Assembly: GCA_002337925.1 (NCBI GenBank) | Contig: DDHB01000059.1 | Coordinates: 102,647 to 113,251 of the forward strand | Length of the DNA: 10,605 nt | Reading direction: 5' to 3' | Source of the DNA: Sporomusaceae bacterium UBA1887 | GTDB taxonomy: Bacteria > Bacillota > Negativicutes > Sporomusales > DSM-15969 | Shown: one piece after another, positions 1-6,108 of the stretch | Layout of the letters: every line of letters begins with the position of its first letter | Numbering within the stretch: position 1 is the first letter of the stretch | The notes under the pieces: generated by a model | Told to the model about the DNA's origin: nothing | Seen by the model: the letters and a program-made list of their open reading frames with translations, nothing else | The model's database searches: none | Translations under genes and position numbers: made by a program

Positions 1-342
1 ACCCGGGCAACTAATTTTGGCTGCCAATCCTAAATCATCGAGAATTTTATCGGACCATTCCTGTAATAAACCTAAAACAAGCACTTGCGCCTCATGTTGC
101 CGCTGATATACTTCAACAGGATCAACATCATCGGATCTCACCCATAAATCAATCCATAAGGTAATCTCTCCCTTATTAGGATTATGTGTCAACAATCCCG
201 CTTCTTGATCCCACTGAATTTCGCAACAAGGGTATTTCTTGGAGCTGCCTTTACTACCAGGATACACATTCCAGTCAGTAAGTTCCGGCACCCTTGCTAA
301 AAAGTCGCTTAAATGCCTAGCCACGGGCCACCACTGTAACAT
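1..342 (-). CDS. Head-tail joining / tail-completion-type protein, C-terminus cut by window edge
   Basis: This minus-strand gene starts at ATG 342-340 and stays open for 114 codons to the left edge, so its C-terminus is missing. It lies one base after the stop of the upstream gene (TGA-T-ATG), and a GGGGAGG ribosome binding site overlaps the end of that gene, which indicates translational coupling. The visible product is soluble, begins MLQWWPVARHLSDFL, and has an acidic middle with alternating hydrophobic residues (GEITLWIDLWVRSDDVD) followed by a long helix-like stretch. I recognise no catalytic motif. Its position after the capsid, gp10-like and adaptor genes is where tail terminator or tail-completion proteins are encoded in siphoviruses and myoviruses. 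That role is inferred from order, not from a recognised domain. Confidence 0.6.
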   Translation of the reverse strand, partial: MLQWWPVARHLSDFLARVPELTDWNVYPGSKGSSKKYPCCEIQWDQEAGLLTHNPNKGEITLWIDLWVRSDDVDPVEVYQRQHEAQVLVLGLLQEWSDKILDDLGLAAKISCPG

Positions 343-343
343 A

Positions 344-721
344 TCAATTCCTCCCCACTGAAGTAGACGCGGGGAATTTCTTACTGGAACGGCCGCCGCC
401 CAGCAAAGTCAGAGCCGTAACCTGCTCTTCCAATGAGGCTACCCGCTTAGCATATACCTGGCGTTTTAATTCGTAGGCATCTGCCGCATTCTCGCCGCCG
501 GTGCCATTGTTCATAGATGCATTCAAAGCTGTTAACATCAAAGCATAATTCATGGCTAGGGTTCTTACTTGGAATGGTGCTGGCGTCACGATACGTTCCG
601 GCCGTACTCCTAACCGAATAGCAATATCATCAATATAAGCAGTGCTTTCGACAACATCTTCTTCGGTAATGAGATTTTTCAAAAGCTCGTCCCGTATTTC
701 TGATAGACTAAAATAAGCCAT
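344..721 (-). CDS. Small head-tail adaptor-like protein (125 aa)
   Basis: This 125-residue protein probably belongs to the neck that joins the filled capsid to the tail. Its N-terminal two thirds are helical. Residues 6-40 read as a start typical of phage adaptors, with a conserved-looking segment TAYIDDIAIRLGV (27-39), followed by a hydrophobic helix LAMNYALMLTALNASM (55-70). A Gly/Asn-rich turn (71-80), another helix (82-105) and a basic Ser-rich tail follow. The start ATG shares one base with the stop of the upstream gene (TAATG), and a GGGAGGTG ribosome binding site sits just upstream. The all-helical build and small size suit gp6/gp36-type adaptor or head-completion proteins. The assignment rests on size, fold impression and gene order, with no family motif clearly recognised. 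Confidence 0.6.
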   Translation of the reverse strand: MAYFSLSEIRDELLKNLITEEDVVESTAYIDDIAIRLGVRPERIVTPAPFQVRTLAMNYALMLTALNASMNNGTGGENAADAYELKRQVYAKRVASLEEQVTALTLLGGGRSSKKFPASTSVGRN

Positions 722-1317
722 TATGCACCTCCCATCAAGTGTTCCAACTGTGCTACCAAATCCGTCATGGCACTGTCAAACAGCTCCTGAATTTTAACTT
801 CAGCTTCATCAGCCGCCGCATACAAAAACTGATCTTTCTTGATGCCAGGATTCGTCACACCAAATGCATATGTAAAGCCACCTTCTTGGAAGCGGCTAAA
901 CGGTGCTGGCCGCCAAGGAGCTGTTCCAGGAGATGTGGCGAATCGCAGCATCTTTTTGTTTTTCGGGAATATGGTAAATGCTTCGTGGTGTGGACCATAA
1001 AGCCCGGAACCTACATGTAAGAAGCGAATATAAGGAGCTCTAAGTTCATCCAAATAGACAACCCCCTCACCCGCTTCTTTATCAAAGGTATAGCGAATAG
1101 CTTTATCCGCAGTTCCTGTTGGTGAACTGCGAAATTTATGCTTAGCCTTAGCCAGCCGGACAACTTCCCGGCAGGCCTTGGCCATTGTAGCATCCATCTT
1201 CTTTTTGGCTAATTCCGGCGCTTTATCGGCCATAATGAGCAGGGCTTTATAATCGAGATTAAAGCTTACTGTCGCACCATCGCGCCGGTCCGTTAAAAGC
1301 AGAACCGAATCAGCCAT
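721..1317 (-). CDS. HK97-gp10-like neck / minor structural protein
   Basis: This 198-residue protein is probably a head-tail joining protein of the HK97 gp10-like type, found at the neck of tailed phages. Residues 25-60 form a basic amphipathic helix (ELAKKKMDATMAKACREVV). A polar region RSSPTGTADKAIRYTF (63-78) follows, then the segment PYIRFLHVGSG (95-105) and IFPKNKKMLRFA (116-127). This combination of a long helix, beta strands with Y-x-x-x-x-H-x-G and an IxPKxxK strand is the pattern I associate with gp10-like proteins. The C-terminal part contains GVTNPGIKKDQFL (153-165) and a helix. The gene begins two bases after the capsid gene's TAA and ends in a one-base overlap with the next gene. 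It is larger than many gp10-like proteins (about 120-150 aa), with extra sequence at the N-terminus and between the strands. Confidence 0.7.
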   Translation of the reverse strand: MADSVLLLTDRRDGATVSFNLDYKALLIMADKAPELAKKKMDATMAKACREVVRLAKAKHKFRSSPTGTADKAIRYTFDKEAGEGVVYLDELRAPYIRFLHVGSGLYGPHHEAFTIFPKNKKMLRFATSPGTAPWRPAPFSRFQEGGFTYAFGVTNPGIKKDQFLYAAADEAEVKIQELFDSAMTDLVAQLEHLMGGA

Positions 1318-1319
1318 AA

Positions 1320-2375
1320 TTACGCCACTTTAGCAATAAAGATCTTGTCGCCCTGCTCAAAGCTAGGCAGTACAATTTCCGAAACTACAGTAATGGAATT
1401 GACCGGATGGATTTCCTGATAAGTCGTCACAGCCACACCGGCATTGACGATTTTCACTTGTGCCGCATTATTGCCGGTCATCAAGTCTGATTCTTCCGGA
1501 GTAGTACCAAACCAGGTGTTACCCAGATTTCCTTCTGGAATCAGTGTGAAGTAGTTATCCGGGAAATATTGCTCTTGCGTATCCGCATCAATGCGGAACT
1601 TTTTCGAGTAAACCACAACTGAAAGACCCAATTTATCGAGCAAATAAGATTTCAGGATTTTATCCGTTACAACGGTCGTGCCTTGTGCAGAAATATCCAG
1701 GCGAATTTGCTTGTTCGCCAATAAATAGCCCCAGGTTTTCCGTGTGCAGATAGCACGAGTAGGCCTGATGCCCGTTTTCATTTCCATATCATCCTGCCAT
1801 CCAATGATATCAGTAACCGGAGTTGCAGTCTCTACAGCACTCCATTTTTTAGCTGCATCAGTAATGCTAGTTTTTTGATAGGATTTGATCTGATAGTCAT
1901 AGTTGTACGCCAAAGCGCTTGCCGTTGCCAGAATTGCAATCTTACCAGTAGATAAAAGCTGCATGATCATTCGTTCCGGCTGAACCAAAGCACCACGGAT
2001 GAGCTCGGCTGCGTCATCATAAATCTTAGAAGCAATAGGCTCTAAAATCGCAGAGTTAGCAGAGTCCAGCAGCATATTTAATTCTTGCCGCTCTCTTTCC
2101 TTGATGCTCATTTGCTCACGGAAGAACGGCATTTCAGTTTCAATCTTTGTTACGCCAATACGGTCCCGAGTCGGCGCTTTAGCATCGAATGCACTCGGTG
2201 CCAATGCTATAGGAAGACCGCCTGCCCCTTTTAGCCATGATAAGCTAAGTCCCAGTTTCTTTCTGGAAGGAAATAGCGCTGCACCCAAATAAGGATCTGT
2301 GTTACCTCCCTGGGTCTGCAGTGTATCCCAATAGGCTACAATTTGTTGAGCATTGATTAAGTCAAAAATTTTCAT
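1320..2375 (-). CDS. Major capsid protein, lambda gpE-like family
   Basis: The 351-residue product is the main shell subunit, which adopts the HK97 fold in this family. Features that resemble the phage capsid E family are FPSRKKLGLSLSWLKGAGG (35-53), the A/D-rich RDRIGV segment (70-75) and ETEMPFFREQMSIKERER (79-96), a very characteristic gpE-like run. The length matches the 340-350 residues usual for this family. The C-terminus has the expected acidic/hydrophobic strands (EIVLPSFEQGDKIFIAKVA). A GGGGGAT ribosome binding site lies nine bases before the ATG. The gene sits directly after the decoration protein gene, the same order as gpD-gpE in lambda-like heads. No separate protease gene is seen nearby, and there is no obvious N-terminal delta domain, which fits the use of a separate scaffold protein. 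Confidence 0.9.
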   Translation of the reverse strand: MKIFDLINAQQIVAYWDTLQTQGGNTDPYLGAALFPSRKKLGLSLSWLKGAGGLPIALAPSAFDAKAPTRDRIGVTKIETEMPFFREQMSIKERERQELNMLLDSANSAILEPIASKIYDDAAELIRGALVQPERMIMQLLSTGKIAILATASALAYNYDYQIKSYQKTSITDAAKKWSAVETATPVTDIIGWQDDMEMKTGIRPTRAICTRKTWGYLLANKQIRLDISAQGTTVVTDKILKSYLLDKLGLSVVVYSKKFRIDADTQEQYFPDNYFTLIPEGNLGNTWFGTTPEESDLMTGNNAAQVKIVNAGVAVTTYQEIHPVNSITVVSEIVLPSFEQGDKIFIAKVA

Positions 2376-2396
2376 CGTTCAATATCCCCCTATTAT

Positions 2397-2756
2397 TTAA
2401 TCCAAGAATGTTACGCGTCCAGCTAATGCAGTTACAGCTGCAGCAACAGGCGCTTCCGGCAATCTGTTTAAGTTAATGAAGCCATGTAAAACAGCTGCAC
2501 CAGGTGCCGCTCCATAGGTCACATCAACATCATTCAATAACACAGCTTCAGCATCGGCATCATTTTTCTCTACTGCAAGTTTAGTGTTATCGGCAATAAA
2601 GCCACCACCAATCACAGTACCAGCCGGGACAATCTTTTTGCCCTCGGAATTTGCTGTTACTCCCGCATCATCCACCATGACCGACATGCTGACAACATGA
2701 TCGGCAAACTTAAGAATTGTTTTTGCAGTTCCATATTCGGTAATCACCATTTTCAT
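2397..2756 (-). CDS. Head decoration / capsid-stabilising protein (gpD-like)
   Basis: This 119-residue protein has the sequence texture of small head-decoration proteins that bind the expanded capsid lattice from outside. It has a beta-rich middle with KKIVPAGTVIGGG (40-52), then AEAVLLNDVDVTYG (69-82) and AVLHGFINLNRLP (88-100). The 'K-I-x-x-G-T', 'A-E-x-V-L-L-x-D-V-D-V-T' and 'v-L-x-G-f-i' steps are the recurrent pattern of this group in Bacillota phages. The protein is Ala/Val-rich with no charged helices. It lies between scaffold and capsid genes, 24 and 21 bases from its neighbours. A GAGGAGG ribosome binding site is about ten bases before the first ATG. A second ATG two codons later is an equally placed alternative start. 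Confidence 0.75.
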   Translation of the reverse strand: MKMVITEYGTAKTILKFADHVVSMSVMVDDAGVTANSEGKKIVPAGTVIGGGFIADNTKLAVEKNDADAEAVLLNDVDVTYGAAPGAAVLHGFINLNRLPEAPVAAAVTALAGRVTFLD

Positions 2757-2780
2757 AAATATAAATCCTCCTCTAATTTG

Positions 2781-3506
2781 TTATCCAAAGAAATGTGTTT
2801 GAGCATCACTAGAGGCTTTTGCTGTTTCCGCAACTTTTGTTGCAACAGTCTTACCAATATTTCCGCCCTCTTCGCCGCCTTTACCGCCGCCGGCACCTGA
2901 TCCAGCACCCGGATTCTGTGCATTTTTAACAAATTCCGGCCGAGCCGCTAACCAGCCTTTTACTCCGTCTTCGACCCTGACTGACTGCCCCTTTTCATCA
3001 ACAAAGGTCAGTTCATCATCATCGCCAATTTGAACCATTCCCGAAAGCAGACCTACTAGTTCATCGGCACGTGCTGCATTACCGGCAGTTAAAGATGATA
3101 GCAGCGTTTGTCTTTTAAGTAGATCATGCCGCTTACTACGTTCTTCTGCCAACAACTTATCCGATGCATCTTTATCCTGCTTCCGAGATTTCTCCAGCTT
3201 TTCCAGACGTTTTAGTAGGGCTTCATCGCCCCCCTTTTTACCAGCCTTTGCAGCTTCTGCCAGAGCTCCATCCAAATCCTCAACATCTTCATCAATCCCT
3301 AAGTGATCGTGCAGTTTTGTTAAGCGGTCACTGGTAGCCTTGAGCTTTTCCTCACTCTCTTTAAGCGTCTTGGTAAGGCCCTTACATTGCGACCCTTTCT
3401 GGGCGATTTCTGTCTCTTTAGTTGCAATTAGGGCCTTGATCGCTTCGGTCAACTTAGCACCTTCCGGTAGCTTAGTTAGCGCCGCCAATAGTTCGTCTAA
3501 TGTCAA
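2781..3506 (-). CDS. Phage head scaffolding protein (TTG start)
   Basis: This 241-residue protein is probably the internal scaffold that guides capsid assembly and is then removed. Residues 28-65 and 94-135 are long, highly charged heptad-like helices (KTLKESEEKLKATSDRL, ALLKRLEKLEKSRK) typical of GP20-like or DUF4355-type scaffolds. A small globular C-terminal region follows (LTFVDEKG 166-173; GWLAARPEFV 184-193), then a Gly-rich flexible stretch (199-216) and a basic tail ending THFFG. The start is TTG at 3506-3504. It has an AGGAGGA ribosome binding site eight bases away, and no ATG lies nearby in frame. The gene follows two terminators, so it either depends on read-through or antitermination, or has a promoter that I cannot identify. 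Confidence 0.85.
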   Translation of the reverse strand: MTLDELLAALTKLPEGAKLTEAIKALIATKETEIAQKGSQCKGLTKTLKESEEKLKATSDRLTKLHDHLGIDEDVEDLDGALAEAAKAGKKGGDEALLKRLEKLEKSRKQDKDASDKLLAEERSKRHDLLKRQTLLSSLTAGNAARADELVGLLSGMVQIGDDDELTFVDEKGQSVRVEDGVKGWLAARPEFVKNAQNPGAGSGAGGGKGGEEGGNIGKTVATKVAETAKASSDAQTHFFG

Positions 3507-3538
3507 CGTATTGTCCTCCTCTTAGTTTTTAGGCATAG

Positions 3539-3560
3539 AAAAAGCGCCCTTAGCGGCGCT
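3539..3560 (-). terminator. Intrinsic terminator upstream of the scaffold gene
   Basis: On the minus strand AGCGCC and GGCGCT form a 6-bp GC-rich stem around a six-base loop, followed directly by TTTTTCT. It lies about 33 bases before the scaffold start codon and after the six-codon ORF, so it could act as a leader attenuator for scaffold, decoration and capsid genes. Confidence 0.7.
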
Positions 3561-3565
3561 ATCAG

Positions 3566-3586
3566 CTATAGCAAACGGTTTCTCAT
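3566..3586 (-). other. Six-codon RBS-led mini-ORF (MRNRLL)
   Basis: A strong GGGAGGTG ribosome binding site (3593-3600) stands six bases before an ATG that opens a six-codon frame, M-R-N-R-L-L, ending in TAG. It lies exactly between two intrinsic terminators. It could be a leader peptide that sets read-through of the terminator just behind it, or the remnant of a deleted gene whose start signals survive. There is no evidence that it is translated, and the peptide is not a run of one amino acid as in classical biosynthetic attenuators. Confidence 0.3.
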
Positions 3587-3613
3587 TTGAAACACCTCCC
3601 TTGTTGACAATAG

Positions 3614-3636
3614 AAAAACCGCCTAAATAGGCGGTT
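3614..3636 (-). terminator. Intrinsic terminator ending the MuF-toxin / SAH cassette
   Basis: AACCGCC and GGCGGTT pair as a stem of at least 7 bp with a short TATTTA loop, followed by TTTTT on the minus strand. The stem overlaps the last two bases of the hydrolase stop codon, so transcription would stop directly behind the antidote gene. It closes the three-gene cassette as a unit separate from the capsid genes downstream. Confidence 0.85.
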
Positions 3637-4060
3637 AATTATAATCATTTTTAAGTTTTGCAAGTGTCATTTCATAGCGTTTAATTCTTTCCAAATCTTT
3701 TTCGGTAGGATTCGGTATTCGACTGATATCCGAATTATGCGTTATATCCGCAATCTTAACGCGAACAGCGATCGAATTTTCTTTAAGCGTAGCAATATAA
3801 TCATCATACGCTACTCCAGGCTGTTTCGTTAACGCACTTACAGCAGCAATAATATTATCTGAAAATCCTTCTAGCTTTAAATGCTCCAGCGTAATGTCCG
3901 TATCTTCAACAACGTCATGCAGTAAGGCAACAATCTTTTCTTCCTCAGAGTGAACCAATTGTGAAACCGCAATGGGATGCATAACATATGGATTCCCACC
4001 TTTGTCCACCTGACCTTTATGCGCTACTTTGGCAATATACAAGGCTTTACTAATCATCAT
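3635..4060 (-). CDS. Small alarmone hydrolase (SAH / MESH1-like HD phosphohydrolase), predicted antidote
   Basis: This 141-residue protein is the stand-alone hydrolase half of RelA/SpoT proteins. Known members remove the 3'-pyrophosphate from alarmones such as (p)ppGpp, and some reverse the activity of toxic small alarmone synthetases. The hallmark run AHKGQVDKGGNPYVMHP (13-29) is present. So are the metal ligands H28, H48-D49 (in LLHDVVEDT, with E52-D53) and D105 (in KIADITHNSD), so it should be catalytically active. The usual ADRLHN motif reads ADITHN here. There is no synthetase or regulatory domain, and the length is somewhat below that of stand-alone MESH1-like enzymes. The ATG follows the stop of the 70-residue gene without a gap (TAA-ATG), with GGAGAGG nine bases upstream. 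A second ATG is the next codon. The placement behind a synthetase-like toxin domain suggests that it protects the lysogen. That function is inferred, while the enzyme family is clear. Confidence 0.9.
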   Translation of the reverse strand: MMISKALYIAKVAHKGQVDKGGNPYVMHPIAVSQLVHSEEEKIVALLHDVVEDTDITLEHLKLEGFSDNIIAAVSALTKQPGVAYDDYIATLKENSIAVRVKIADITHNSDISRIPNPTEKDLERIKRYEMTLAKLKNDYN

Positions 4061-4273
4061 TTATACCTGCCTCTCCAAGATGCGCACTGCTTCGGATTCG
4101 GTTATAGGCTCATAGTCAATAAATTCGCCAATGAAAATCGCAGCTAAAGAATCATCTACAACCCATTTCCCTTTGCAATATCGCTCAAAGATACCATCAT
4201 TAAACCGTGCAACGGCGAAAGGATTCTCTTTTGTTGTTCCATATTGTGTTAATGCATAGTATTGAATCTGCAT
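4061..4273 (-). CDS. 70-aa unknown protein between toxin and hydrolase
   Basis: I do not recognise a characterised family. The acidic protein begins MQIQYYALTQYGTTKENP, has a short beta-like segment DGIFERYCKGKWVVD (25-39), and then LAAIFIGEF (42-50) followed by an acidic helix (ITESEAVRILE). It has no signal peptide, membrane segment or DNA-binding motif. Its ATG shares one base with the stop of the MuF-toxin gene (TAATG), with a GAGGTG ribosome binding site seven bases upstream. Its stop abuts the hydrolase start, so the three genes should be made together in a fixed order. Possible roles are a second, protein-binding antitoxin, a chaperone for loading the toxin-bearing head protein, or a small protein unrelated to toxicity. 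The position makes a functional link likely, but the nature of the link is unknown. Confidence 0.8.
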   Translation of the reverse strand: MQIQYYALTQYGTTKENPFAVARFNDGIFERYCKGKWVVDDSLAAIFIGEFIDYEPITESEAVRILERQV

Positions 4274-6105
4274 TACCGCGCACCTCGATTTTTGATCTTA
4301 TCGATATCCTGAGGTTTAGTAAGAGCATTTGATAGCTCAAACATTTTGTTAAACAACTCTTTCTTTCTCGCAAGGGAAGTAGAAGGCTGGCGATATTCTT
4401 CATATAATTCGTGCAGTTCATGTTGCTTTAAATGAAAGCTTTCAGGCGTATGGAACTGTAACTCAAAATTCTGCCCCTCAAGAGATTGGATGATTGTATT
4501 AATACCTCTATAAGGATTGAGATTATCATCCCAGGTATTTTTTACTTTAATACTCTTAAATCCTTCGCTTTCGAGCGTACTCATTACCATCAAATACAGA
4601 CTGTATAACGACTCTTCATCAGCAACACCCGTGTAACGAATAACATCATTAGTATTATTCGCAACTTCCAGTTGCGTAATATCAGATCCACCGGCTTTAG
4701 CCAATTGGTAATCGGTATCAACTTTTCGCATGAAGGATTCCTTAGTCTTGATTCTATATGCTAATCCTTCCATGTTGCCACCTGAAGCTTCAACAATTCG
4801 TTGAACAACTTCCGTAATAGCAGGTTCCTTCTCAACAATTTCATTATAGCATTTTTCTATCTCTGATACCATTGAGTTGCTTTTAAGATTGGCTATTTCA
4901 GTAGTCTCAAGGCGGGTTACCGGGCGCCCGAACCCATCCCAACCACGCAGCCACTTCTGCCAGTCATCACCTTGCGCATAAGCCTTTGCACCATTAGCAC
5001 CGAATAAAGCTTCTTTCTGCGCATGGGTGAGCTTGTTAATGTACTCGCGTGCTTTGTCAGGATTGAATGTTGTAGAAGGATTCACCTCATCATAGTAAAC
5101 AACCTCCAGGCTGCACATGCAATGAGGATGACGCGGAATACTCGGCACCTTATCTTTTGCGTAAACACCTTTACCATATCCGACGTCCATGTTTGCACAC
5201 ACATCGCATTGATCAAACGGGGTATATTTATGGCGGTTACTGAGAACCCAACGATAGCCCCAAACGAGATCATCATTTTGCGTTTCCAAGATAAATCCAT
5301 CAAACCAGGCCCTGGCATTCTCAGTCCTTGCAATCCGATCCGCATGATATCGGGACTTTTCTTGAACAGCTGACCAAACAGCTCGGTCAAGTGCTGCCGT
5401 ATTCAGCTTGCCCGTTGCAGAGACAAGCTTTTTTGCCTCTTTGAGCAGGTTTTTATAGGTTGTCACCAGGTTAGTGTTTGGCGTACCAGCTGCATTTCGA
5501 GCCGTTAGCTTAGCCATATTGGCCTTAGCACTAGCTAAGGTTTTCTCGAACTCTTTCAGTCCCGCTTTATCACCAGCCGCAACTGCCCGGGCAGTACCAT
5601 GTAACTTTTTGAGGTATTCAGGTAACTCAGCCGGCGCTATTACTTTGTTTCCTGAATTATAGCCATCATAGAGCTGCATAGACAACTTCTTTAGACTCTC
5701 TTGGCGGTTAATCGACGTTTGAATGGTGCTTACTATAGCTTCACGCATAGCCGTGTTAGTGCCATGGAGCCGTGTAGAAAGCTTCATTTTATCGCCAGTC
5801 CAGGGAGTGTCTACTAATTTTTTAGACAGCGCCTTTTGTGCCTCATGATCAACACGAATTGATGTTGATATGCCGTAACCTGCCAAAGCCATTTTATAAA
5901 CAGAATCAGTAATAGCATTTGCCACAAACTTATTGTATTGTCGCTGCTTTAGTGCTGCTTCAACTGCTACTGGTACCGTAAGGCCTTTTCCTAACAGCTC
6001 ACGAATTGACTTCACTAGTAAGGCCCCTTCTCCATTCATGGTTTTCCCATATTGCTGGAGAACAGCCAAGAGTTTAGTCAAATACTCGTTTTCTTTGCCC
6101 GCCAT
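4273..6105 (-). CDS. MuF-type minor head protein fused to a RelA/SpoT-like toxin domain
   Basis: The 610-residue protein joins two parts. Residues 1 to about 345 are a MuF-type minor head (head morphogenesis) protein: helical N-terminus, the conserved ARTENARAWFDG (259-270), and a metal-site-like C300-x-x-C303 with HPHCMC at 326-331. Such proteins sit at the portal vertex, and a few copies are packed in each virion. MuF proteins without extra domains normally end soon after the HPHCxC motif. Here a linker (346-410) leads to a RelA/SpoT-type nucleotidyltransferase domain (about 411-610): RIKTKESFMRK (451-461), DVIRYTGV (487-494), YRGIN (532-536) and ELQFHTPES (548-556). Temperate phages of Bacillota are known to carry toxins at this position of MuF proteins. 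The gene starts three bases after the portal stop and overlaps the next gene by one base. Fusion and folds are read from sequence, while toxicity and delivery with the virion are inferred. Confidence 0.85.
   Translation of the reverse strand: MAGKENEYLTKLLAVLQQYGKTMNGEGALLVKSIRELLGKGLTVPVAVEAALKQRQYNKFVANAITDSVYKMALAGYGISTSIRVDHEAQKALSKKLVDTPWTGDKMKLSTRLHGTNTAMREAIVSTIQTSINRQESLKKLSMQLYDGYNSGNKVIAPAELPEYLKKLHGTARAVAAGDKAGLKEFEKTLASAKANMAKLTARNAAGTPNTNLVTTYKNLLKEAKKLVSATGKLNTAALDRAVWSAVQEKSRYHADRIARTENARAWFDGFILETQNDDLVWGYRWVLSNRHKYTPFDQCDVCANMDVGYGKGVYAKDKVPSIPRHPHCMCSLEVVYYDEVNPSTTFNPDKAREYINKLTHAQKEALFGANGAKAYAQGDDWQKWLRGWDGFGRPVTRLETTEIANLKSNSMVSEIEKCYNEIVEKEPAITEVVQRIVEASGGNMEGLAYRIKTKESFMRKVDTDYQLAKAGGSDITQLEVANNTNDVIRYTGVADEESLYSLYLMVMSTLESEGFKSIKVKNTWDDNLNPYRGINTIIQSLEGQNFELQFHTPESFHLKQHELHELYEEYRQPSTSLARKKELFNKMFELSNALTKPQDIDKIKNRGAR
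4276..4878 (-). other. RelA/SpoT-like synthetase (toxSAS-type) domain, C-terminal part of the MuF protein
   Basis: This is the sub-gene segment encoding residues 410-609 of the fusion. The order of motifs follows the alarmone-synthetase fold: a basic nucleotide-binding strand RIK...S...RK (451-461), an Asp-bearing strand DVIRYT (D487, expected Mg2+ ligand), NTW (523-525), the nucleotide-binding turn YRGIN (532-536), and a Glu-bearing strand ELQFHT (E548, expected catalytic Glu). A helix with a K...H..YEEYR pattern (560-572) closes the core. Both acidic catalytic residues are kept, so activity is plausible. In hand counts, three 60-base lines of this segment (4501-4680) are 64/180 GC. Three MuF-core lines (5161-5220, 5521-5640) are 88/180, consistent with separate origin. 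Confidence 0.75.
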
Positions 6106-6108
6106 AGG

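Noticed and set aside
3604..3632. Plus-strand TTGACA as a promoter
   Set aside because: No -10-like hexamer at 16-18 bases downstream (ATAGGC at 17), and no plus-strand gene follows.
3543..3634. CRISPR-like or tandem repeat signal
   Set aside because: The two hairpins differ in sequence and are ordinary intrinsic terminators; no direct repeats with spacers are present anywhere in the window.
4274..4530. Separate promoter for the 70-aa and hydrolase genes inside the toxin tail
   Set aside because: The best match on the minus strand (TTGTTT, 16 bases, TATCAA) is too weak to call. Expression in the lysogen therefore remains unexplained from sequence.
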